Positions 14,601-22,691 of a stretch of 64,000 nucleotides of DNA are shown one piece after another. The stretch comes from Defluviitaleaceae bacterium (GTDB lineage Bacteria; Bacillota; Clostridia; Lachnospirales; WQUN01). The DNA lies in contig WRAN01000006.1 of assembly GCA_009780185.1 (NCBI GenBank), forward strand, positions 1 to 64,000. Direction: 5' to 3'. Positions within the stretch are counted from its first letter, which is position 1. Every line of letters starts with the position of its first letter. The translations under genes were made by a program, and so were the position numbers. Under the pieces are notes generated by a model. That model was not told the DNA's origin and did no database searches. It was given only the letters and a program-made list of their open reading frames with translations.

Positions 14601-17267
14601 TTAACACCTTGAGATAAACTTTAATTGAAAGTTGCCATGTGCGCAGTCGTATTCAATTACTTCACATTTTAATTGATCGTTCACTTGGATTTCTGCTAAA
14701 GTAGAATAATCCAGTTTATATTGAGGATCAACTACTGTGATATAGCCCTTTATACTATTATCATCAGTAAAAATGCAAAATAATGCATGCTTAGTTTTTT
14801 CTATAACAGCCGCTGAAACTTGAGTTCCACTTTTATAAAGCTGTATATGCTCAAATGCATCTTTGATGTACTTATCTTCTGTTATCGCCTTATTTATAGC
14901 CTCTCTACATTCATGCATATTGTAGATTTCTAATGTGTTGGTATCTTCCATGTATATTTCGGGGCGAGAGAAAAACTCAGTTCTATATTCGCATAAATAG
15001 GTAATCAAGTTATCAGCGGTAAGAATGACAGCGATTTTTGATAAGTACGACCCCTTTAAACGTCTTGTAAGGCGTGCCATTACGTTCGTATCTTTAAAAA
15101 GCACATCCTCTGCACATGCTGCTAAATAGTTAATATTAACTAACATAGTTAAATGCATAAATCCTGGTAATGCAATTTTTATATAATCAGATTCTGAAAC
15201 ATAAGAAGAAGCATCAGAGAAAACTAATCCATTTTTTACAAGATAATTTAGCTCTCTGTGTACAACATCTATATTGTGTCCGATAAGTTGCATTTCCTTC
15301 AATAGTAAGCTAGACATGAACATGCCTTTTATTCTTTCCGAAATTTTATTGTTTTTTGTTGCCAGCCAACGGAGTATATCTATCCGTACAAAAGGATCAG
15401 GGAAGTCATCACTAAATTTAGAGTGAAAAAGATTAATAAAATTGGATTCTTCACCATTGTAATACTTTCTATTTTTGCGAAGTAGTGCATTTATGAATAT
15501 ATGTGAAGGTAATTTATAATGGTGATCACTAACTCTTATTTTGAATATATCATTTGTTGATATATGACCACTCTTACAGAAATCTTCGAATATCTGAATC
15601 CCATTTCTTGTATTTCTATCAGATAGCTTATAGATGACGCTTGAAGCTAATTGATTGTTGCGAATCGCAATAATTATGTGCTTAAAGTACTCAACAAGTC
15701 TAGACCTTTCAATAGAGACTTGCACTCCATTTTCTAACATGTATGTTGTTTGGGTTGGATTTGTTATACGCATAATATAATTTAGTCGGGCTTGGATAAC
15801 TTTAAATAAATCAGGAGGATCAATTCTGAAAACCAAGTCTTTAACGACCGTATCAAGCGGGGGTTCATTTCTATATGAGTCATATGTGCTATCGCGCATG
15901 GGCAGAATTACAATACATTTAAATGTATTTCGTATCCATTGAGCAACTTGAAACATAAGTAATTGAACATCTTTGTCCCTTTTGTCGCAATTATCAAGAA
16001 CTACTATTGGTAACAAACCATTATTTTCTTTTAAGAAAATTAATTGAGATTCTAAAAGCTTTGTAGTATCTTCCATGTTCTTATTTAAAAGATTGAAAAG
16101 ATGCTCTTTGTACTTAGCATCATCTTTTATAAGTAATTGCCCAAGTCCTTTTTCAAATTCATTAATATCTTTCCTAAAAACTCTCTTAATAATATCAAGG
16201 GTTGAGAAATCTATATCATTATGATTTTTTTGAATTTGCTCGAGCATCCTTTTTTTGATCCAGTCATATATCTCGGAACTTGCGTCGGGAGCAAAGTTCA
16301 TGTTGAGGAAAATCCATTCACATCTAGCCGCCAACGTGGAGTGCTTCTTTTCTAAAAACATTCTTTTGAAGTATCTTATAAATGTAGATTTTCCACTTCC
16401 GACATTTCCAATAACAAGCATTAGGGAATACGCCTCAATTTTATCATCTATGCGCTGCGACATTTTACGCATAAGTTCTATAGGATCATCTGTTGCAAGA
16501 GGTGTAGCACTTTCTTTGCTTGGAAGTTCATATTTGCGAATTTCTTTATATAATGGTTCAATGTGCTGTTCTCTCTTAGCAGATGGTACATATGCATTTT
16601 CTACAATTATACTACGCTCTTCTTCTGTTTCAGGATCAAAAATATTGCGGTTTTCAAAAACAAACGTTCTGCCGAATGAATTTTCTTCCAATTCCTCGTT
16701 TTGTACTCTTTTTCCCCCTAATTGAGATACTGGTGTGTAAAAGCGTGCTTCTCCGCGGGCATTGATATACGGTCTACTTGATAGCTCCTCCAGATTGCGT
16801 ATAGAGCATAAGTCTAGTAGATTAACATAATTAATGTTTTCAACACTAAAGTCATTAAAGGTAAGTTTTACTTCAGGTTCCTCATGATCGTAATATCCTG
16901 CCCAAGTCTCTTCTCCATTACATACAAAGACTAGTTGACATACGTTTACATTGTGAGCAAATTTTGCATTAACTTCTGCTGCATATAAGCGCGCTTCGGA
17001 GTAAGCTATAGCTAAATCAGTACCTGGTCTCTTTGCTTCGACAACTAAAACTGGAAGCCCCCGTATGACAATTAGATAATCAGGGTGATAATATTTTTGC
17101 GATGTCCCTTTCCCAATGAGTTTCATACGAAGAGTTGGTTTAGTCTGTATTAAAGCATCATTGATGGATAGCCCTAGTGGTGATGATGTAGTCAATAAAG
17201 GATAGATGAATTTTTGCTCAACATCGCTTTCAGTTTGCATAGAGTCAAGAGTGCAAAAAAATGACAT
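14601..17267 (-). CDS. PD-(D/E)XK nuclease fused to a P-loop NTPase, candidate defence protein
   Basis: The 888-residue protein has three parts. Residues 10-180 form an HsdR_N-like nuclease: E17, HPDY with D63, and VLVVEAKRPG with E77 and K79, a complete PD-(D/E)XK site. Residues 270-560 form a P-loop NTPase with Walker A GNVGSGKST (287-295) and Walker B IVVLDNCD (421-428), like STAND or KAP-type ATPases rather than the SF2 helicase of type I restriction enzymes. The rest is helical, and the last 45 residues have an S1-like pattern (LAEIQVNDQLKCEVIEYD). No hsdM or hsdS gene is near. By analogy with Avs and other sensor-nuclease proteins it may detect phage and cut DNA; this is inference. ATG 17267 follows AGAGGGA. 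Confidence 0.8.
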   Translation of the reverse strand: MSFFCTLDSMQTESDVEQKFIYPLLTTSSPLGLSINDALIQTKPTLRMKLIGKGTSQKYYHPDYLIVIRGLPVLVVEAKRPGTDLAIAYSEARLYAAEVNAKFAHNVNVCQLVFVCNGEETWAGYYDHEEPEVKLTFNDFSVENINYVNLLDLCSIRNLEELSSRPYINARGEARFYTPVSQLGGKRVQNEELEENSFGRTFVFENRNIFDPETEEERSIIVENAYVPSAKREQHIEPLYKEIRKYELPSKESATPLATDDPIELMRKMSQRIDDKIEAYSLMLVIGNVGSGKSTFIRYFKRMFLEKKHSTLAARCEWIFLNMNFAPDASSEIYDWIKKRMLEQIQKNHNDIDFSTLDIIKRVFRKDINEFEKGLGQLLIKDDAKYKEHLFNLLNKNMEDTTKLLESQLIFLKENNGLLPIVVLDNCDKRDKDVQLLMFQVAQWIRNTFKCIVILPMRDSTYDSYRNEPPLDTVVKDLVFRIDPPDLFKVIQARLNYIMRITNPTQTTYMLENGVQVSIERSRLVEYFKHIIIAIRNNQLASSVIYKLSDRNTRNGIQIFEDFCKSGHISTNDIFKIRVSDHHYKLPSHIFINALLRKNRKYYNGEESNFINLFHSKFSDDFPDPFVRIDILRWLATKNNKISERIKGMFMSSLLLKEMQLIGHNIDVVHRELNYLVKNGLVFSDASSYVSESDYIKIALPGFMHLTMLVNINYLAACAEDVLFKDTNVMARLTRRLKGSYLSKIAVILTADNLITYLCEYRTEFFSRPEIYMEDTNTLEIYNMHECREAINKAITEDKYIKDAFEHIQLYKSGTQVSAAVIEKTKHALFCIFTDDNSIKGYITVVDPQYKLDYSTLAEIQVNDQLKCEVIEYDCAHGNFQLKFISRC

Positions 17268-17515
17268 ATAATCCCTCTTTTCTTCTTTAATACATGAAAT
17301 ATCTTTATCTTATTCTTCCTTTATCATAGGAAGTTAATGCTTTATGTATTATAGTTAATCCTTGTCTTATTCGCAATTACTTACAAGAAATTAGTCATTG
17401 TTAATCAGGATAAAATCCTGTGTAGTCTCTAAGCAACATATGCAATCGCTATAACAAATTCTATAAAGCGTTCATAACCCGCACCTCATTAGTAAAATAA
17501 TGGATAATGCAGATA

Positions 17516-18133
17516 TTAATGTTTTATATCCACCTTTGAACTCAAGATGCCAGTTAGAATTGATTCGAGTGACACACCCTTCGCAAGATATGTACATTCA
17601 CTATAAATAGGCTCATCCTTAGATTTTCTAAAAATCGTCAACACCTTTTTAGGGGGCTTGTCCACCACGTTTCGTACATCCTCGCGCAGAACCGTATTCG
17701 GTACATAAAAATTTCGCTTACCATTTTCACGGATAAAGCCCAAGCAAGCGGTGACTGTTCCTGCAAGTTTTTCTGTAACCAACATAGACTTGGTGTGAGT
17801 ATAATCACCCACCATTTTTGCTGTCTTATGTATATTCATTATCTGACTTAGAACAGATAGCTTCATCTTCGTTGTACCGTCTTTGCTAAATTCAAATGCA
17901 GAAGGGGATAGCCGTTTGTCTATGCACATTTCATAAAAGTCTATGCTTTTTAGGTTTTTATCGGTTAAGACTACCCCTGTCAAATGCAAGTAATTACGAG
18001 GCATGCATATCACTTCAAGGTTATGAATAGCACCCGCATTATCAAAGATAAAGAGTAGGCTGCGATTAGCCAAATTAGTTTTATACTGCTCTGCACATTC
18101 CAAAAGAATTTTGTGTGCTTCTGCTTTTTTCAT
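17516..18133 (-). CDS. PBECR4-like predicted nuclease, copy 1
   Basis: The 205-residue protein matches what I know of the PBECR4 family (phage-barnase-EndoU-colicin-RelE-like nuclease 4): a helical start, MPRNYLHLTGV, DFYEMCIDKRLSPSAF, KMKLSVLSQIM, and YVPNTVLREDVR. Members occur widely on phages and integrative elements of Firmicutes and are predicted RNases; activity is not established. It is the last gene before the right att site. A copy with about 88% identical protein lies at 20673-21290 together with its 5' leader. The leader carries a hairpin and a tandem repeat, so expression may be controlled at RNA level. Confidence 0.7.
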   Translation of the reverse strand: MKKAEAHKILLECAEQYKTNLANRSLLFIFDNAGAIHNLEVICMPRNYLHLTGVVLTDKNLKSIDFYEMCIDKRLSPSAFEFSKDGTTKMKLSVLSQIMNIHKTAKMVGDYTHTKSMLVTEKLAGTVTACLGFIRENGKRNFYVPNTVLREDVRNVVDKPPKKVLTIFRKSKDEPIYSECTYLAKGVSLESILTGILSSKVDIKH

Positions 18134-18413
18134 TATTCACCCCATAAATTTAGAAGGAGGTGTCCACCGCCGCAGCGATAAACTCCTCCTTCAGTGACTA
18201 ATTTTTCCGTTGTCCGCCAACCCATCAGCACACGAAGTCTGACATGTCTTTCGGGTTTTATCGTTGCCCGCCAACCCACCGACACACTAAGTTCGGCATG
18301 AATTTCGGATTGATAAAGGTGTTAGCCCACCTGTAAATAGCGTATGCAAATTACATTGATTTGATACAATCGCAGTTTATCACGCAGGTTGTTTTCAGTC
18401 AAATAATTTTCGG
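18134..18413 (-). promoter_or_regulatory. Conserved leader of PBECR4 copy 1
   Basis: On the minus strand GAAGGAGG (18187-18180) can pair with CCTCCTTC (18160-18153), a stem that could hide or expose a Shine-Dalgarno-like sequence. A tandem imperfect repeat with a 54-base period starts at 18209 and 18263 (GTTG(T/C)CCGCCAACCC). The whole leader recurs at 21291-21560. Confidence 0.5.
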
Positions 18414-18480
18414 CCATTTTATAGCTATTTGCTAATACATAACAGACATAGTTCCGCGCATGGTGATAATAAAATCAAAA

Positions 18481-18498
18481 TTGCTACAATTTGCTACA
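18481..18498. repeat. Two TTGCTACA repeats at the right end
   Basis: TTGCTACA occurs at 18481-18488 and 18491-18498, about 75 bases inside the right att core. They match the three copies near attL. Confidence 0.55.
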
Positions 18499-18570
18499 GT
18501 CCTTATTTGTGCAAACGCAGAAACCCCTATAAATACAGACTTTCCAGCCCTCCACAGTACCTAGAGCAAC

Positions 18571-18616
18571 TCCTTGGTAAGGACGAGGTCACCGGTTCAA
18601 TCCCGGTCAGTAGCTT
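18571..18616. other. attR core (displaced tRNA-Thr 3' end)
   Basis: The 46 bases match 8039-8084 except for two changes that replace an A-T pair of the T stem by G-C, so the folded arm is kept. Sequence to the right resembles the left end of the element, so this site probably also serves as attL of a second element. Confidence 0.85.
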
Positions 18617-18619
18617 CAA

Positions 18620-18660
18620 AAAAACGCACACTTCCCATTCGGGGAGTATGCGTTTTTTAT
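18620..18660 (+). terminator. Terminator right of the att core
   Basis: AAAACGCA-ACTTCCC pairs with GGGGAGT-TGCGTTTT and runs into T residues. It takes the place of the tRNA terminator at 8092-8116. Confidence 0.65.
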
Positions 18661-18833
18661 TGTGTTTACTTGAGTTGTGAGGTTTTATTATTTTCCATTT
18701 GTTGCACCAACGGCCACACTCCACCTAAAGCAAATGTCAAGGGAAGTGTGCCTTAACATTCGCTTGCGTGGTATTACAGCAGGTGAGGGAGTGGAAATAT
18801 ACTCGACTAATCCTTATCTTCCATCATTGCGCT

Positions 18834-19688
18834 TTATTCAACAGAAAACTTAGGGTTCGCTAGTACTATCTCAATGATGTCAGAAAAGCATGAGATAACA
18901 TTATATTTAGTTATCGGAGCCGCCCCTGGATGGGCAGCGTGGCATCTCATATTAAAACATGAAATCAGGCGGGATTTTTCGTTGGTGTCGATCATTTGCA
19001 TTGCCTCTAGTACAGTTATGATATCGTTATCAAATACGGACTGAAGGTCATTTCCTGAGCTGACAGAGAATGTCTTGTTAAAGTTTTTATACTTACCTTT
19101 TGTTTGTTCTTTCATTTGAATAGAGGTTTTATTAAACGAGTCAAACCCTATCTTTTCCACGACCTTATGGATTCGGTCAATTGCCGCACACCAAAAAAGC
19201 ACGGTAGATGCTTTTAAAAAACCATTTGCCCAACATCCCAATGCTTCTCGCAAATAATCGTTCTCATCACTATTAGGGACTTTTTCTAAAAGAGCCGTAA
19301 CTTCATCATCATACATTGTTGTATCGTTTTCAATGTCAATGTTATTTGTCTGAAGGAATATGATAATGTTGTCATTGAATGATTTGAGTATTGCGTCAAA
19401 TTGCACTTCATATGATGAGCGCCTATTATTACTTGATGAAAGCCTAAGAATATTCTTAAAAAGTTCATCATATGAAAAAACAATATCTTTGTCGATACCA
19501 TAAGGTAAAAGCTTTTTTGAAAAGTTGTCAAACCAGTATTCAGCTAACTTGTTAATTGCTTTCTTTTGCTCCTGATTATTAACCTTAACAGCTTGAGATG
19601 ATAATAGTTCTTTTCTCTGGATTTTGAGTAATTCAAGATATTCCTTAGCGTCTTGAACAAAATCATGACTGGACATGTTATTCGCCAT
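18834..19688 (-). CDS. HEPN-like protein, candidate toxin or abortive-infection RNase
   Basis: The 284-residue, mostly helical protein has a C-terminal half like HEPN/DUF4145-type proteins: LREALGCWANGFLKASTVLFW, CAAIDRIHKVV, and the motif RCHAAH (R248-x4-H253), which fits the R-x4-6-H RNase signature of HEPN domains. HEPN RNases are common effectors in toxin-antitoxin and phage-defence systems. The gene overlaps the upstream partner gene by 11 bases, so the two are co-translated. The gene pair has replaced the HTH gene of the element at the same position. Activity is inferred from the motif. Confidence 0.6.
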   Translation of the reverse strand: MANNMSSHDFVQDAKEYLELLKIQRKELLSSQAVKVNNQEQKKAINKLAEYWFDNFSKKLLPYGIDKDIVFSYDELFKNILRLSSSNNRRSSYEVQFDAILKSFNDNIIIFLQTNNIDIENDTTMYDDEVTALLEKVPNSDENDYLREALGCWANGFLKASTVLFWCAAIDRIHKVVEKIGFDSFNKTSIQMKEQTKGKYKNFNKTFSVSSGNDLQSVFDNDIITVLEAMQMIDTNEKSRLISCFNMRCHAAHPGAAPITKYNVISCFSDIIEIVLANPKFSVE

Positions 19689-20328
19689 CAGCTAAATCAA
19701 GAAGAACCTTTACAAGCTCTTTTTTACCCGATGCAGATAGTGTTACCATAGTGTTTTTGTCAACTTTGTCTGGCCAGGTTTCCCATAGGTCTTTGCTATT
19801 TTTAAAATATGAAGCGAAGTTAGCCCTACTATAGCATTTCATGGTTTGACATCTACTTCTGATAGCCTCGTAATTGAAAGCCATCTCACCATTTGCATCG
19901 TTATATGAGCTTTCAAAAGCTGATAGTAAAGCAATCCGGATTTGACAATCAGACATTTTAGTACTCTTTACGGTATCGTATAATGGTAGCAACTTACCAT
20001 CTTCTTTATAGTAAAGCTTATTGAGAGTAACTCCAGTAATTTTATTATCTTGCAAGAATCGTCTTATCTTGACGTGGAATTCTTTTTCTTCAATGTCTTC
20101 GCTTGCAGACATTTCATTTTCCTCTGAATTGACAGTATCGATGACGGACGGTTCATTATCAACTACTTTGGGTTCCAGTGATTCTTGGCTTTTAAGTTTT
20201 ACAGGTTGTGCATTTGAAGTTAGGTAATTTTCAATAAGAAGCTCAAAACATTTTTCTTTTAATGCTTCTGGGCACTGATTTACGATTTCAATAATTTCTT
20301 TAATCTCTATTTTGAGTTGTTGATACAT
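19678..20328 (-). CDS. Unrecognised partner of the HEPN-like protein
   Basis: The 216-residue protein has a helical N-terminus (residues 1-35), an acidic, probably disordered linker (about 45-85) and a compact C-terminal domain (95-216) that includes LYYKEDGKLLPLYDTVK, SDCQIRIALLSAFES, and CYSRANFASYFKNSKDLW, ending with LSASGKKELVKVLLDLADGE. The C-terminal domain looks like a small helical, possibly winged-helix, module, but I do not recognise it. It is first in a two-gene operon with the HEPN-like gene, so it may be an antitoxin, sensor or adaptor. AAGGAGC precedes the start. Confidence 0.55.
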   Translation of the reverse strand: MYQQLKIEIKEIIEIVNQCPEALKEKCFELLIENYLTSNAQPVKLKSQESLEPKVVDNEPSVIDTVNSEENEMSASEDIEEKEFHVKIRRFLQDNKITGVTLNKLYYKEDGKLLPLYDTVKSTKMSDCQIRIALLSAFESSYNDANGEMAFNYEAIRSRCQTMKCYSRANFASYFKNSKDLWETWPDKVDKNTMVTLSASGKKELVKVLLDLADGE

Positions 20329-20672
20329 AACTTTTATGCTCCTTATCTTTTATAATCAAAATATTATATCTTTGAAAATTTATATATGGGTGTTAATAAA
20401 TTATTATCTATTTTATTAAACTTACCATTGCTACCTTATAGAGATATGTATCATACCTTAGAAATCAATTGCACGATTACATTCAACTTAGTATATACGT
20501 GTGCATTAGGATTTGCAATTATATATGCAATTAATAGCCCTTGACATAGCTGAAACGTAGGAATTACAAGCATTTAAGCCACTTCAAGCAACACATGAAA
20601 TATACCGAAATACATCTTACAATGTGCCCATTACCCGACATTCTCCGGTACGCATAATTGACAATAAAGGAA
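20329..20672. other. Intergenic region without a gene
   Basis: These 344 bases hold no supported gene. A TATAAT box on the minus strand (20363-20368) lies about 35 bases upstream of the HEPN operon start and may be its -10 box; no good -35 box is seen. Confidence 0.4.
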
Positions 20673-21290
20673 TCAATTTTCAATGTCCACTTTTGACTTC
20701 AGGGCATCAGTTAGGATTGATTCAAGTGACACACTTTTCGCTAAATATGTACATTCTCTATAGATATGCTCATCTTTAAATTTTCTAAATATCGCTAAAA
20801 CCTTCTTTGGGGGCTTGTCCACTACCTTCCGTATATCCTCACGCAAAACCGTATTCGGCACATAAAAATTCCGCTTACCCTTTTCACGGACAAACCCTAC
20901 GCAAGCCGTAACCGTTCCTGCAAGTTTTTCTGTAACCAGCATAGACTTGGTATGCGTATAATTCCCCACCATCTTTGCTGTCTTATGTATATTCATTATC
21001 TGACTTAGAACAGACAACTTCATCTTCGTTGTACCATCTTTGCTAAAGTAAAATGCAGAAGGGGGTAGTCGTTTGTCTATGCACATTTCATAAAAATCTA
21101 TGCTTTTTAGGTTTTTATCGGTTAGGGCGACCCCTGTCAAATGCAAATAATTACGAGGCATACATATCACTTCAAGACTTTGAATAACACCCGCATTATC
21201 AAAGATAAAGAGTAGACTGCGATTAGCCAAGTTAGTTTTATACAGTTCTGCACATTCCAAAAGAATTTTGTATGCCTCTGCTTTTTTCAT
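20673..21290 (-). CDS. PBECR4-like predicted nuclease, copy 2
   Basis: The 205-residue protein differs from the copy at 17516-18133 at about 25 positions, with the core motifs MPRNYLHLTGV, DFYEMCIDKRL and YVPNTVLRED unchanged. Both reading frames are intact, and most changes lie in surface-type positions and the C-terminus, so both copies may be active. It carries the same leader as copy 1 and belongs to the remnant element. The family prediction (RNase fold) and the limits stated for copy 1 apply. Confidence 0.7.
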   Translation of the reverse strand: MKKAEAYKILLECAELYKTNLANRSLLFIFDNAGVIQSLEVICMPRNYLHLTGVALTDKNLKSIDFYEMCIDKRLPPSAFYFSKDGTTKMKLSVLSQIMNIHKTAKMVGNYTHTKSMLVTEKLAGTVTACVGFVREKGKRNFYVPNTVLREDIRKVVDKPPKKVLAIFRKFKDEHIYRECTYLAKSVSLESILTDALKSKVDIEN

Positions 21291-21560
21291 TATTCACCCC
21301 GTAAATTTAGAAGGAGGTGCCCACCGCCGCAGCGATAAACCCCTCCTCCCATGACTAATTTTTCCGTTGTCCGCCAACCCGCCAGCACACGAAGTCTGAC
21401 ATGATTTCGGGTTTTATCGTTGCCCGCCAACCCACCGACACACTAAGTTCGGCATGAATTTCGGATTGATAAAGGTGTTAGCCCACCTGTAAATAGCGTA
21501 TGCAAATTGCATTGATTTGATACAATCGCAGTCTATCATACAGGCTATTTTCGGTCAAAC
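21291..21560 (-). promoter_or_regulatory. Conserved leader of PBECR4 copy 2
   Basis: This is a close copy of 18134-18413, with the same tandem GTTG(T/C)CCGCCAACCC repeat (starts 21366 and 21419) and the same GGAGG/CCTCC pairing potential. Similarity to copy 1 stops at about 21560. Confidence 0.5.
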
Positions 21561-21673
21561 ATTTTTTAGCAAGGCTGATAAAATACCATCAATAAAGCGT
21601 ATCACTGCAAACTCATGCAATGCGCTTTATTATAGTTGAGTTTTAAATATTGATGCTTAATATTTTTCGATTT

Positions 21674-21736
21674 AGAGCATATACACTCTAATATCAGTAC
21701 AAAAATATAAGACAATCAGCAGAGTGTATACACTCT
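21674..21736. promoter_or_regulatory. Paired operators of the XRE gene
   Basis: AGAGTGTATACACTCT (21721-21736) is a perfect 16-base palindrome and AGAGCATATACACTCT (21674-21689) matches it at 14 positions; their centres are 47 bases apart. They flank a TATAAG box (21706-21711) and precede the regulator gene, which suggests autoregulation. Confidence 0.7.
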
Positions 21737-21752
21737 AAAGGGAATGATACAT

Positions 21753-22028
21753 ATGGCTAAGAAACTAAAGCAAGATATTTCAATCGGCGCAAATTTAAGA
21801 AAATACAGACAGGCCATAAACATGTCACAGGAAGAAGTAGCATCAAAGCTACAAGTTCAAGGATTGGACATTCATCAGAAAATAATATCTGAGATGGAGC
21901 TAGGTAAATATAGCATTAGGATTAGTGTCCTTCTTGCTCTAGCCGATTTGTATAACAAGCCAGTCCAGTGTTTTTTTATGGATTTGAATCGCTATGATAA
22001 AGAACCGCCTGAGAAGAGTTTGTTCTAA
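21753..22028 (+). CDS. XRE-family transcriptional regulator
   Basis: The 91-residue protein has one XRE domain (about residues 8-70) with LRKYRQAINMSQEEVASKLQ and HQKIISEMELGKY. It resembles the element's own regulator at 13521 in the position of its recognition helix but is not a close copy. It probably binds the paired palindromes in its promoter. The ATG at 21753 was chosen because AAAGGGA lies nine bases upstream, while the ATG at 21744 would touch that site. It is followed after 36 bases by a membrane-protein gene and probably shares its transcript. Confidence 0.85.
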   Translation: MAKKLKQDISIGANLRKYRQAINMSQEEVASKLQVQGLDIHQKIISEMELGKYSIRISVLLALADLYNKPVQCFFMDLNRYDKEPPEKSLF

Positions 22029-22064
22029 CAGGTTTATGCGGTAGATGGAAAGGAGCAAAGTGTT

Positions 22065-22631
22065 ATGGGTGAACAAAAAATAAAATGGCCGTCTATCAAG
22101 GCGATGCTATTTGCATACCTTGCAATAACAAAAATTATTTACTGGTATCATACCGTCATTGCGGTGCTTCAAGATGACTTAGGTGATGTAGGCAGATATG
22201 TTATATCGCGGTTGTTGGGACAAGATTTGCTTATTATTGTAGGCATAGTTATCATGTTTTTATTAGATAGTTTAATCCACAACAGGAGCCATGCAAAAAG
22301 TCAAAATTATAGCAAAGTAGTGAAAACTATCGCACACTACACCATTGGCTATATCGCATTTATGGGATTCATTCTCATTTACTTCCAGATTATGAGCTTG
22401 ACTGGTCAAATGTCTTGGGGCAATATTTTAATCTATTCCAGTCTTACGTTTCTTGTAGTCAATGTTGTATTCGAAATCAAGGAATATATCAAAGCAAAGT
22501 TCATGTCCGACGATACTCCGCCTGCTCAAAATACAGAGGATAAACTCGCCATGCTCAAAACCCTGTTTGATGACGGCGTTTTAACCCAAGAAGAATATGA
22601 TTGCAAGAAAGAAATAATTAATAGTATGTAG
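22065..22631 (+). CDS. Four-helix membrane protein with SHOCT domain
   Basis: The 188-residue protein has about four membrane segments (residues 12-35, 48-68, 88-110 and 118-138) and ends in a SHOCT motif, KLAMLKTLFDDGVLTQEEYD, a short helical module often found at the C-terminus of bacterial membrane proteins and thought to mediate assembly. AAGGAGC precedes the ATG. No catalytic motif is visible. Its link to the XRE gene suggests a repressed small membrane effector, but the function is unknown. Confidence 0.7.
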   Translation: MGEQKIKWPSIKAMLFAYLAITKIIYWYHTVIAVLQDDLGDVGRYVISRLLGQDLLIIVGIVIMFLLDSLIHNRSHAKSQNYSKVVKTIAHYTIGYIAFMGFILIYFQIMSLTGQMSWGNILIYSSLTFLVVNVVFEIKEYIKAKFMSDDTPPAQNTEDKLAMLKTLFDDGVLTQEEYDCKKEIINSM

Positions 22632-22654
22632 CTTTATATTTTTATCGCATTAAT

Positions 22655-22688
22655 AAAACCGCCAGACTCTTAGAGCTGGCGGTTTTTC
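22655..22688. terminator. Bidirectional terminator
   Basis: AAAACCGCCAG and CTGGCGGTTTT form an 11-base stem ending in TTTTT; it separates the SHOCT gene from the convergent threonine aldolase gene. Confidence 0.85.
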
Positions 22689-22691
22689 ATA

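Larger units (their letters stand above)
18617..21640. mobile_element. Remnant of a second, tandem element
   Basis: Right of the att core, 18617-18690 resembles 8084-8140 (terminator hairpin, then ACT..GAG..GTTGTGAGG). Sequence at about 18715-18830 resembles 13285-13530, including the long hairpin and the last codons of the HTH gene. A second PBECR4 locus with its leader follows at 20673-21560. The int-xis-ftsK-rep block is missing and no third att core is seen. I read this as a deleted sister element in tandem that has kept its cargo. Confidence 0.55.

Noticed and set aside
14601-17267. Type I restriction R subunit
   Set aside because: The nuclease domain fits, but the SF2 helicase motifs are absent, the NTPase is of another type, and no hsdM or hsdS gene is near.
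18571-18616. A second tRNA-Thr gene
   Set aside because: Only the anticodon-to-3' part is present; the D arm and 5' acceptor strand are missing, so it is the displaced att copy.
18429-18756. Small overlapping frames around the right att site
   Set aside because: They run across the tRNA fragment and terminator hairpin and have no ribosome sites.
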